Assembly: GCA_009785015.1 (NCBI GenBank)
Contig: WQXD01000073.1
Location: 1 to 13,427, forward strand
Length of the DNA: 13,427 bases
Origin: Oscillospiraceae bacterium
Lineage (GTDB): Bacteria > Bacillota_A > Clostridia > Oscillospirales > WRJC01
Direction: 5' to 3'
In this document: piece after piece, positions 1 through 5,888 of the stretch
Position numbering within the stretch: the stretch's first letter is position 1
Layout: every line of letters starts with the position of its first letter
Made by a program: the position numbers and the translations under genes
The notes under the pieces: generated by a model
What the model was told of the DNA's origin: nothing
Seen by the model: the letters and a program-made list of their open reading frames with translations, nothing else
The model's database searches: none

Positions 1-178
1 AATCCCGGCGGCGGTACGACCGTCGTGCCGTACAATTTATCTGTCTCCTGTTTCCCCGGATGATGCAAAACCTTCAGCGATTACCTTACTGTCAAGATAC
101 TAAACGCCTTTTTATGCCGCATATATTACCAACAAAACCAAAAACAAAATTCAAATAAAACATGAAAGGAAAAAAGAT
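1..178 (+). other. Leader region; possible 3' end of an upstream gene
   Basis: Bases 1-63 are open in frame 1 and end in TGA at 61-63. The last residues would be NPGGGTTVVPYNLSVSCFPG, which could be the tail of a GC-rich upstream gene, but two other frames are also open here, so this is weak. From about 100 the sequence becomes A-rich and leads into a clear ribosome binding site (AAGGA at 166-170, 8 bases before the ATG at 179). I see no convincing promoter. Confidence 0.25.
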
Positions 179-907
179 ATGCAAAAGACGAAAAAGATAT
201 TCAAGGGGATATGCCTGGCGCTCGTGGTCGCGATGATGCTGACGGTTTCATCGCTTTCCGCCGACTTGAAGCGCGACAGCTTCGGCCACCCGATACTGAA
301 CGAACTGACGGTGGCATCTCCCGATGGGCTGGTGGATGGCGTCACGATCTATGACACGCCCGGAGGCAACATCATCGGCTTCGCCGTGCCCATTTCCGAC
401 GGAAAATCGGTGCTCGCCGTACCCCGCCGCGACTCCGGCGCGCTGGCCGGCTACGAAGTGGCGCTTTCGGCCGGGGAATCGGTGCTCATCGTGCCCCGCA
501 GGGGCACCGGGGTGACCGAGCGGGTGGAGCTGACGTTTTCGAACGGTAAGGAGCTGTCGATCACTCTGCCATACATATTAGTCGACGGACTGCCCGAACT
601 GCAGCCGCTGGAGATACCGTTTTTCGACGACGAGGGTGTGCCCTGCTCCGCCGACGAGATATACGCCCAATTGAGCATGATGGTAGGGTGCGGTAACCAG
701 ATATATTACTACACTACGGAATCCGCCAACAAAATTTGCTGTCAGACTGCCGGCGGAACGCCGAACTGCGTGAAGGGGGTCAATGTCGAGCTTTACCGCT
801 GCAATCCTTCGTGCCTGCCCTCGGGTTCGTATACCGGTTATGTGTACAAATGCGGCGCGGGGCATACCCTGACCATGGGCGGCCTCATTATGGGCGCTCA
901 TTACTGA
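179..907 (+). CDS. Exported protein with 24-residue tandem repeats and Cys-rich C-terminus
   Basis: I do not recognise the family. The 242-residue product begins with a Sec signal peptide: a Lys-rich start, a hydrophobic stretch at about 10-25, and likely cleavage after SLSA (residue 28). Residues 72-95 and 96-119 are two copies of a 24-residue unit with the shared pattern [IL]S-x-G-[KE]-SVL-x-VPRR; a third, degenerate copy starts at 120 (FSNGKELSITLP). They are probably beta-strand repeats. The last third is Cys-rich: C156, C171, C187, C188, C197, C208, C212 and C225, an even number that would allow four disulfides outside the cell. The start is well supported by AAGGA 8 bases upstream. Codons are GC-rich, unlike the AT-rich genes that follow. 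The 16 bases ending in the start codon match those of the gene at 2224. A surface or secreted role is inferred; the ligand or activity is unknown. Confidence 0.8.
   Translation: MQKTKKIFKGICLALVVAMMLTVSSLSADLKRDSFGHPILNELTVASPDGLVDGVTIYDTPGGNIIGFAVPISDGKSVLAVPRRDSGALAGYEVALSAGESVLIVPRRGTGVTERVELTFSNGKELSITLPYILVDGLPELQPLEIPFFDDEGVPCSADEIYAQLSMMVGCGNQIYYYTTESANKICCQTAGGTPNCVKGVNVELYRCNPSCLPSGSYTGYVYKCGAGHTLTMGGLIMGAHY
392..571 (+). repeat. In-frame 72-bp tandem repeats inside the 179-907 gene
   Basis: Units at 392-463 and 464-535 each encode 24 residues. Both contain AATCGGTGCTC followed by codons for x-VPRR. A third unit beginning at 536 keeps only the S-x-GK-x-L part. The copies differ at many silent and non-silent positions, so this is an old internal duplication and not a recent slippage product. 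Confidence 0.65.
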
Positions 908-909
908 GC

Positions 910-1242
910 GACCGAACAATTTCCCCCGAATATCGGCAAAATTTTTTAAGCGATCACCATACGCAAAACATAGTCCATGCAGCAATACTGCTTTCCGATC
1001 ACATAGATTTTGAAGACTATGCGAATACATACAAATCGACTTGGGCAACTTCATCGGGAGGGCTATATGGTGGTTGGCAAAGCTATACTATGGATTATAT
1101 TGCCGATGTTATCGCTTGCGCTTCATATAGCAAATATCCTCCTCATAATATGCTATACCCTAGTTCGGCTGGTTGGGCATTGGATAGCAATCAAAGGGAT
1201 TTAGCTGGATTTTTATACAAATACTACCTCGACAATAAATAA
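910..1242 (+). pseudogene. Coding remnant without a start codon, C-terminal part only
   Basis: Frame 1 (GAC at 910 to TAA at 1240-1242) reads as a plausible protein tail of about 110 residues, for example HAAILLSDHIDFEDYANTYK and later SSAGWALDSNQRDLAGFLYK. It has no in-frame ATG, GTG or TTG until an ATG at 1090. Upstream, the frame continues only as an out-of-frame shadow of the 179-907 gene. The balanced composition, rich in Tyr, Asp, Ser and Gly, argues for real coding ancestry. The AT-rich codons differ sharply from the gene before it, so a junction near 907-940 is likely. I do not recognise the family. If anything is still translated, it would be a 50-residue product from 1090. Confidence 0.4.
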
Positions 1243-1318
1243 ATTTGGTATTCGTTAGTCCTACTATAGAAATTGAATGGGCAACATTGACTGGACAAAG
1301 TTGTCTTTCCATGGGACG

Positions 1319-1458
1319 AAATTTTGGCGTAAAATCGCTTGCTTGCCATTTATCGCGCAGGGAGACAATTGTCAAGGACGGCAACGCCGTTCATCTCGAT
1401 CCTTGACAGTTTTCGACCGGAGCGATAAAATCTGGCAAAGCGGATTTTAGCATTTTAC
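1319..1458. repeat. Long imperfect inverted repeat (about 60-base arms)
   Basis: The left arm (1319-1378) and the reverse complement of the right arm (1400-1458) align along nearly their full length with a few gaps. The centre is an almost perfect 12-bp stem, AATTGTCAAGGA (1367-1378) against TCCTTGACAGTT (1400-1411), with one G-T pair. Further out, TTTATCGC / GCGATAAA, TTGCCA / TGGCAA and TAAAATC / GATTTTA pair in register. A small hairpin (CGGC-AAC-GCCG, 1379-1389) sits in the loop. It could be a palindromic mobile repeat, a structured RNA or the ends of a miniature transposon. No T-run follows, so it is not a simple terminator. Confidence 0.55.
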
Positions 1459-1570
1459 TATATATTTCCTGACAACTGTAAATATCTGCCTGATAGTCTG
1501 CTCTGTACAGTTTTCCGTTGCCTAAGCAAATTCTAATCAAGGAACCCCACTCCAAAAACTGTCGTTGCGA

Positions 1571-1629
1571 ACACAGCGAAGCAATCCAGTAGACATACAT
1601 TCACCCTTTTCTGGATTGTTTCGTTGTGT
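1571..1629. repeat. Degenerate palindromic repeat of the GCGAAGCAATCCAG type
   Basis: ACACAGCGAAGCAATCCAG (1571-1589) pairs with CTGGATTGTTTCGTTGTGT (1611-1629), 17 of 19 positions, around a 21-base loop. The arms resemble the dispersed palindromic repeats with a GCGAAGCAATCCAG core that recur in many unrelated bacterial genomes. That resemblance is from memory and was not searched. The flanking GTCGTTGCGA (1561-1570) also fits that family but no longer pairs well. Confidence 0.5.
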
Positions 1630-1692
1630 AAGTTTCTCACAAGCTCATATTTTAAAAATATTGCCTAAATTTTGAAAAAAAGAGAAAAAAAT

Positions 1693-2127
1693 ATGGTTAA
1701 ATATGACTGTTTTCTTATCAAGTACTGGGTATTTGGCGTAGCATTAAGTGGTTTGGGATTAATTGGCGCAATATTTATGCGCTTATATACAATATATAAT
1801 TTCTATTTTGATCATTCTATGGCTCTATTTATTGGAGTAATATATCCTTGTTTGCTACAGCCAATAGGAACATTTTGCTTGTTTGTGGCAAATATCATCT
1901 CTGGATGTAAATATCAAAAAAAATATTTATTTAATCCATTTGTTTTGTTGATTGTTTTGCTTTTGCAAATTGTTTGTCATATATTTTTTTTACCGTCAAT
2001 GGCTCATTCATTATTTAGCTCATTGGTTCCCTTGATAAAAAGTCCCGCATATCAGATAGCCGTCGATGCGTTATTTATCGCGTATACCTCGATAAAATAC
2101 ATCAAATTCAAAAAAAGTACCCCATAA
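1693..2127 (+). CDS. Small four-helix membrane protein
   Basis: I do not recognise the family. The 144-residue product is strongly hydrophobic, with about four predicted membrane helices: near residues 12-30, 40-62, 72-92 and 103-130. It has a basic cytoplasmic-type tail (KYIKFKKSTP). The ATG at 1693 is chosen over an in-frame TTG at 1672, because the TTG version only adds a Lys/Glu-rich stretch with no ribosome binding site. The site before 1693 is itself weak (AGAG in an A-run). The last 50 residues (IFFLPSM...SLF-SLVPLIK...VDALFIAYTSIKYIKFKK) are clearly related to the partial gene at 3902-4189, so this is the intact member of a local pair. Codons are very AT-rich. The gene stands alone, about 95 bases before the 2224 gene. 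Confidence 0.65.
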   Translation: MVKYDCFLIKYWVFGVALSGLGLIGAIFMRLYTIYNFYFDHSMALFIGVIYPCLLQPIGTFCLFVANIISGCKYQKKYLFNPFVLLIVLLLQIVCHIFFLPSMAHSLFSSLVPLIKSPAYQIAVDALFIAYTSIKYIKFKKSTP

Positions 2128-2223
2128 ATTTTCGAAAGGTGCGAAAGGTTTTTTTGTTCATTATGTAATTATGCAATAAACGCTTTTGACAAAATTAAAC
2201 AAAACAAGATAAGGAAAAAAGAT

Positions 2224-2796
2224 ATGAAAAAAATCAAAATCGTGGCGTTGATTTTTTCCTTTGTATTCTGTCTTATACTTTTCCCCGCTACTGCGTCAGA
2301 TAATCGCGATTATACGGCGCCTATACTGGCAATAGCTTACGACCTCGTTGAGGGATTATCTGAAGAAGAAGCAGGAGAAGCACTCGATCACGCAAACAGA
2401 GACGCAAAAGATTTGACTGAAACGGAAATATTGGAAAGAATATATCACAACTACGTAAATTCAATAGACGAAAACAAATACGGCGGCGCACACTTTGACA
2501 AAGAAAAAAAAGAATTGAATTTGTATATAACGGACAAAAAAGTACAGGTTAAAATAGATGATGCCAACGTAGTATTCCACATAGTCAAATACTCCTACAG
2601 GGAGCTGGAAAACTTTTCCGCCGTGCTTTTTGAAAATTTCGAGTATCCGCAGATAAGCGGTTCGGACATCAAAGTCCGGGAAAACAAAGTGAAGTTTTAC
2701 ATATCGGACGATTTCGACGCAGATGTGATCAAAAAATACGTCCCTGAGGATGCATACTACTATGAACGCAAGGATGTTTCATCCTGGACTGGCTAA
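2224..2796 (+). CDS. Exported protein resembling an orphan protease pro-domain
   Basis: The 190-residue product has a clear Sec signal peptide (MKKIKIVALIFSFVF then PATA, cleavage near residue 24). Residues 35-75 are a charged helical region. About 80-180 follow a pattern I associate with the N-terminal propeptide-like region of secreted chymotrypsin-fold proteases in Clostridia: YGGAHFD, then LNLYITD, then VKYSYRELE, then DIKVRENKVKFYISDD. No protease domain follows: the gene stops right after this region. That family link comes from remembered pattern, not from a search. AAGGA 8 bases before ATG supports the start. Codons 52-66 share a 43-base near-identical block with the 5885 gene. The next gene begins 63 bases downstream on the same strand, so co-transcription is likely. 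An inhibitor, chaperone or pure surface role would all fit. Confidence 0.75.
   Translation: MKKIKIVALIFSFVFCLILFPATASDNRDYTAPILAIAYDLVEGLSEEEAGEALDHANRDAKDLTETEILERIYHNYVNSIDENKYGGAHFDKEKKELNLYITDKKVQVKIDDANVVFHIVKYSYRELENFSAVLFENFEYPQISGSDIKVRENKVKFYISDDFDADVIKKYVPEDAYYYERKDVSSWTG
2377..2419 (+). repeat. 43-base block shared with 6644-6686
   Basis: This block matches 6644-6686 at 39 of 43 positions and lies in the same reading frame in both genes. It encodes EALDHANRDAKDLT here and EALDYANGDTKDLT there. Similarity drops sharply on both sides. See the finding on mosaic structure. Confidence 0.75.
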
Positions 2797-2859
2797 TCAC
2801 TGCTCTTGCGGTGCAAAATGCAAAAAAATAATTTTAACAGATTATGGAAGCGGATTCAT

Positions 2860-3837
2860 ATGAAAAAACTATCGATAATTATGGTGCTGCTCGTTTTGGG
2901 CTCTGTGGCTGCGGTGACGGTATCTGCCGAAAACAACAATGCGCTGCGAATCGAAAGCGTTGAAGCGGACAGCGGCAAAGATGAAATTTATGCGCTCAAG
3001 GATAAAATCGTGGAAAGTTTAAACCGTATTATTTCCAGTGAAAACATAGAGCATCTCTATTCACAAAACACCCACGAACACATAACTTCGGAAGATATTG
3101 ATTTCAATAATATGTATAAAAGATATGGAAACGCGAACGAAATTTTGGAAAAGAATCTGACGGGCAGGCAAGCGGTGGAATTTTTTGAAAGTTGCGATTA
3201 TAACTGGGTCATGCCGATTTCCTTGGGCGATATCACAATTGATGTGATTTTGGGAATCTGTCCGCCGCTGATTGAGGAAAGAGTGTACGCGACCGACGAG
3301 GACGGAAACAGATTGCTGAGCTATGAAAAAATAGCGGAACTGAGAAGCAGGGTAGGTCGTTGGCAAATCAGTTCCGCAGGTATTGACTATTTGGACACGA
3401 AATACGAAGACGCAATAACCCAGACAAATGAAGTCCAGTACACAAAAGCGATCAACGACACCCTATATTACATATTTCTGCCCAACCTGCGTATATATGC
3501 CGCATTCATCGCGACGGATGACGGAAATTACATAAATTGTTTCAACAGGTATCTGATCGACTGGATGGGCAAAAGCCTGCAAGGCAATTTCAACAGTCAA
3601 GAGGATATAATAGAAATAAACAATGAAATAAACAATAAATATATGAGCAATAAGAGTTTAAATTCTGAAGGACGGGCAGGCGGAATATCGCCGATGCGAG
3701 GCGAAGATACCGGCAGCTACAGTAGCGGCGATGACAATATGATGCCAATAGCGATTATTGTGGGCGCCGCCGCTGTGCTTGGAGGATGCTTGATATTGTA
3801 TATCAGGCAGCGTTCTAAAAACATATACAGCAGGTAA
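2860..3837 (+). CDS. Exported protein with C-terminal membrane anchor
   Basis: I do not recognise the family. The 325-residue product starts with a signal peptide (MKKLSIIMVLLVLGSVAAV, cleavage near VSA at about residue 24). It continues with a roughly 250-residue extracellular region containing charged, helix-prone segments and a short central hydrophobic patch (ISLGDITIDVILGICPP). A low-complexity Gly/Ser linker follows, then one membrane helix at about 294-315 (MMPIAIIVGAAAVLGGCLIL) and a basic tail (RQRSKNIYSR). This is a type I topology: the domain is displayed outside and the tail stops transfer. The ATG at 2860 is preferred because GGAAG lies 9 bases upstream and the signal peptide begins there. 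Earlier ATG (2818) and TTG (2806) starts would bury the signal peptide behind 14-18 extra residues. It follows the 2224 gene by 63 bases and probably shares its transcript. Confidence 0.75.
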   Translation: MKKLSIIMVLLVLGSVAAVTVSAENNNALRIESVEADSGKDEIYALKDKIVESLNRIISSENIEHLYSQNTHEHITSEDIDFNNMYKRYGNANEILEKNLTGRQAVEFFESCDYNWVMPISLGDITIDVILGICPPLIEERVYATDEDGNRLLSYEKIAELRSRVGRWQISSAGIDYLDTKYEDAITQTNEVQYTKAINDTLYYIFLPNLRIYAAFIATDDGNYINCFNRYLIDWMGKSLQGNFNSQEDIIEINNEINNKYMSNKSLNSEGRAGGISPMRGEDTGSYSSGDDNMMPIAIIVGAAAVLGGCLILYIRQRSKNIYSR

Positions 3838-3901
3838 ATGCATGGGTTATACGGGGGATTTCCGGGATAAACGCCGTATTACAAAGTAAAGTGCTTTTGC
3901 C

Positions 3902-4189
3902 ATGCGTCCCTGCGAAAATACGAACGAGTACAAAAACTTTCCGCCCATCAACGAAGTAGGGCTGGAATTGGTTATGCAGCTTGCCTACTTTACAATTTTT
4001 TTCCCGTCAATGCCAAAATCGTTAGTTCATTCATTATTTTACTCATTGGAGCCTATGATAAAAATGGTTGTTTATTTGATAGTTGTCGATGTTTTGTCGA
4101 TAGCGTATATTTGGGCAAAATACATTGCATTTAGAAAACGCACCCCCCATAAATTTTTTGCACTGATTTTAGGTTGTGTCTCATTTTGA
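3902..4189 (+). pseudogene. Truncated, frame-altered paralogue of the 1693 membrane protein
   Basis: The 95-residue frame matches only the C-terminal half of the 1693-2127 product: IFFPSM, HSLF-SLEPMIK, VVDVLSIAYIWAKYIAFRKRTP. The first 30 residues have no counterpart there, and the ATG at 3902 has no ribosome binding site. At the end, the intact gene reads ...ACCCCATAA, while here the C-run is six long (ACCCCCCATAAATTTT). The old TAA is therefore out of frame and translation runs 10 codons on, to a TGA at 4187-4189 that lies inside a terminator stem. Loss of the N-terminal helices plus the shifted tail point to a decayed copy. Some expression of a short one- or two-helix product cannot be excluded. 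Confidence 0.6.
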
Positions 4190-4207
4190 GATACAACCAC
4201 TTTTTTT
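4172..4207 (+). terminator. Strong rho-independent terminator
   Basis: GGTTGTGTCTCA (4172-4183) pairs with TGAGATACAACC (4187-4198) as a 12-bp stem with one G-T pair and a 3-base loop, followed by AC and seven T. It ends the 3902 partial gene and whatever transcript enters from 2224-3837. It sits 15 bases past the stop of the minus-strand gene at 4222, so the hairpin may also serve that gene, though no T-run follows it on the minus strand. The hairpin core recurs at 8920-8950. Confidence 0.8.
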
Positions 4208-4221
4208 GAAATTTGAATTTG

Positions 4222-5133
4222 TCAACCGCTCAAACCCTCGATTTCTTCGCGGGTTAAGCCGGTAAGGTCGATAATATCTTCAACGGTCATCTTCTTTCGC
4301 AAAGCGTTCCGCGCAACTTCAAACGCTTTTTTATTTTCGCCCCTCGCCTCACCTTTCGCTTCGCCCCTCGCCTCAGCAGTAGCCAAGTTTGAGTCCATAT
4401 CAGTCTGGAACTTCCTGCGGCTGCGGAAGATAGCGCGCTCCCGCTCGTCCTGACTTATGTTCATCAATAAGCTTCCGGCCACTTTCAACACCTCCTCCGA
4501 TTCGATTATTTTGTTCACTATTCCGCGGTGCTCCTGACTTGGAGCGTACTGGAAAAACACCGCGAACTTCTCCAGGTCCGTCATTGTCTCGACGGGCTTC
4601 AGCAGGATTTCCTCCAGCTTGCTCAACTCCACGAACACCACGCGGACCGCGTCGTGCAGCAGTTCGTTATCCAAGTCGTGCCGCATGGAGTACGGGTTCA
4701 CATAACCGGACCGGTTCGGAAAAACAGTATAGGAGCAGAACGTGATTTGATATGACCGCGCCAGCCTGTCGTACCGCCGCTGACCTTTCGACGACTGCGA
4801 CGAATGCAGGTCGCACAGGTAGTAGATACTCTTGCCTTTCAGGTTCCGATGCTCGCCGCCCGGTTCTTCCTCGATGCGGCTGGCCTGCATTTCCAGGTTG
4901 ATCTGCGACCCGTCGTTGATTACGCAGTTGACATCGAACCGCTCCGCTTTCTCCATAGTGTCGCTAACCGGCAGCTCGTTATTGTGTACCGTAACGTCGA
5001 TTACCGGACGCCCGATCACCCCTGCGATCAGTCTGATTAGTCCGGGTTTGGCCTCCGGCGAAGTCAAAATCAGTTTAAACACGCGGTCATCGGACGGAGG
5101 CAGTATATCTATGTCCATCGGTAACAGACCCAT
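4222..5133 (-). CDS. Rpn-family PD-(D/E)XK nuclease / putative transposase
   Basis: The 303-residue product fits the PD-(D/E)XK nuclease family annotated as Rpn or transposase-like (PDDEXK_2). Visible marks are SDDRVFKLIL at 14-23, RFDVNCVIND with the likely metal-binding D67, and INLEMQ with E81-x-Q83 in place of the classical E-x-K. A Tyr-rich helix follows (KGKSIYYLCD), then DRLARSYQITFCSYTVF. The C-terminus has an AEARGEAKGEARGE linker (251-266) and the usual helix-turn-helix-like tail (MTVEDIIDLTGLTREEIEGL). Length is normal and nothing seems missing. E. coli Rpn proteins are known to promote RecA-independent recombination and cleave DNA; activity here is inferred from family. The start is firm: GGGAG lies 7 bases upstream, with a near-consensus promoter at 5170-5199. 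No inverted repeats bound it, so it is not an insertion sequence. Confidence 0.88.
   Translation of the reverse strand: MGLLPMDIDILPPSDDRVFKLILTSPEAKPGLIRLIAGVIGRPVIDVTVHNNELPVSDTMEKAERFDVNCVINDGSQINLEMQASRIEEEPGGEHRNLKGKSIYYLCDLHSSQSSKGQRRYDRLARSYQITFCSYTVFPNRSGYVNPYSMRHDLDNELLHDAVRVVFVELSKLEEILLKPVETMTDLEKFAVFFQYAPSQEHRGIVNKIIESEEVLKVAGSLLMNISQDERERAIFRSRRKFQTDMDSNLATAEARGEAKGEARGENKKAFEVARNALRKKMTVEDIIDLTGLTREEIEGLSG
4336..4375 (-). repeat. In-frame repeat in the Rpn linker, 24-bp period
   Basis: TTCGCCCCTCGCCTCA (plus strand) occurs at 4336-4351 and again, identical, at 4360-4375, separated by 8 bases. The period of 24 bp is eight codons, giving the AEARGEAKGEARGE linker. Copy-number change would lengthen or shorten the linker without breaking the frame. 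Confidence 0.8.
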
Positions 5134-5169
5134 GCTTTGACTCCCTTCGTTAAATCCTTTTTTTCTATC

Positions 5170-5199
5170 ATTATATCACATCGTAGCGCGGGTTGTCAA
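5170..5199 (-). promoter_or_regulatory. Housekeeping-type promoter for the Rpn-family gene
   Basis: Read on the minus strand: TTGACA (5199-5194), 18-base spacer, TATAAT (5175-5170). Both hexamers match consensus. The ATG is at 5133, giving a short leader that contains GGGAG. Confidence 0.75.
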
Positions 5200-5249
5200 G
5201 TATCTTTGCATAGAGTTATGATATACGCCCAACAGAATAAAAAAATATA

Positions 5250-5279
5250 TTGACAAATGTTGTTCACTTAGGATATAAT
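5250..5279 (+). promoter_or_regulatory. Housekeeping-type promoter for the 5319 membrane protein
   Basis: TTGACA (5250-5255), 18-base spacer, TATAAT (5274-5279). It points right, diverges from the Rpn promoter 50 bases to the left, and lies about 40 bases before the ATG at 5319. It may also drive the 5885-8796 genes, since I see no better promoter between. Confidence 0.75.
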
Positions 5280-5318
5280 GTATAAAAATACACCGAAAAT
5301 TGCCGGAGGGGAAAAGAA

Positions 5319-5789
5319 ATGGAAAAAAGCAAATTGGGAATCTCGCTGAACCTGTTCGCCGCATTGCTGTACTTCATGGGTGTAATTGGAGGCGTTTATA
5401 TCGTCATGGTGGCAACCGCTTATGTTTTGCTCTGCGAAGATAACGCAAAACTCAAGAGAGCAGCCCTAAAAGCGTTTATTTTTACCGTTTTTTGGTCGGG
5501 TGCGCTGTTTTTTGTGCATGGGCTGATCACTTTTTCGCAGACTCTTTTCAACCTTTTGAGAGAGTACAATAATTTCGATAAGAATTATTTGATTTCTTCC
5601 ACAGGTAGCGGTGCCGATTATCTGCAAATGAGCTATTTGTATCAGTTTCTCCAGTCCATTCCGGCAATCATAGGCACTATTCCGCAAGTTATCCAAGCTT
5701 TAGTTTTTACTGTTTTGGGGCTTCGTGCGTACAGGCAAATAGATGTCAAAGTGAAATGGATTGACAAAATCTTAGACAAGCACTTTTGA
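5319..5789 (+). CDS. Small membrane protein of unknown function
   Basis: The 156-residue product has three or four hydrophobic segments: about 8-25 and 26-40 (NLFAALLYFMGVIGG, then VYIVMVATAYVLLC), 50-70 (AFIFTVFWSGALFFVHGLI) and 106-136 (FLQSIPAIIGTIPQVIQALV). The arrangement of an opening double helix, a charged loop (EDNAKLKRAALKA) and another helix recalls the small DUF4870-like membrane proteins of Bacillota, but that likeness is weak. The start is firm: GGAGGG (5305-5310) lies 8 bases upstream. A strong promoter precedes it and the gene is divergent from the Rpn gene. The stop at 5787-5789 is 95 bases before the 5885 gene, on the same strand. Confidence 0.78.
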   Translation: MEKSKLGISLNLFAALLYFMGVIGGVYIVMVATAYVLLCEDNAKLKRAALKAFIFTVFWSGALFFVHGLITFSQTLFNLLREYNNFDKNYLISSTGSGADYLQMSYLYQFLQSIPAIIGTIPQVIQALVFTVLGLRAYRQIDVKVKWIDKILDKHF

Positions 5790-5876
5790 CAAAATTTTCG
5801 GTGAAGGCACAGATTCAATTTGGTTGTCCGATTAATGCAAAATTTGTAAAGTTTTTTTCAAATACCGGAGCAACGG

Positions 5877-5888
5877 ATGAATAAATGA
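5877..5888 (+). promoter_or_regulatory. Three-codon leader frame overlapping the 5885 start
   Basis: ATG-AAT-AAA-TGA at 5877-5888 encodes Met-Asn-Lys and ends across the next start (ATGA). GGAG (5867-5870) is 6 bases from this ATG but 14 from the ATG at 5885, so ribosomes should prefer the mini-frame and reinitiate. It could be a coupling device or the trace of a frameshift in an older start. Confidence 0.3.

Larger units (their letters stand above)
1243..1692. other. Non-coding stretch holding two palindromic elements
   Basis: No reading frame here looks like protein on either strand. The stretch contains a long imperfect inverted repeat (1319-1458), about 110 bases of unassigned sequence (1459-1570), and a smaller palindromic repeat (1571-1629). 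The last 60 bases are AT-rich and precede the membrane-protein gene at 1693. It is most easily read as repeat-rich debris between two gene blocks. Confidence 0.5.

Noticed and set aside
578..1054. 158-codon open frame on the minus strand
   Set aside because: It mostly mirrors the 179-907 gene and runs across a composition break; no supporting signals.
1391..1600. 69-codon minus-strand frame in the gene-free stretch
   Set aside because: It overlaps the arms of both palindromic repeats and shows no protein-like pattern or ribosome binding site.
1319..1629. CRISPR array
   Set aside because: The repeats are inverted, not direct, unequal in size, and have no regular spacers or cas genes nearby.
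2186..2214. TTGACA before the 2224 gene as a promoter
   Set aside because: No acceptable -10 hexamer lies 16-19 bases downstream (ATAAGG at best). The same holds for TTGACA at 5786-5791.
4222..5133. Nuclease plus surrounding membrane proteins as a novel defence system
   Set aside because: The nuclease has its own promoter on the opposite strand, and the neighbours are exported proteins with no sensor, ATPase or effector motifs; nothing links them functionally.
4172..5199. Rpn-family gene as a complete insertion sequence
   Set aside because: No terminal inverted repeats or target duplications are seen at its edges; it has a normal promoter and terminator. The family name 'transposase' is historical.
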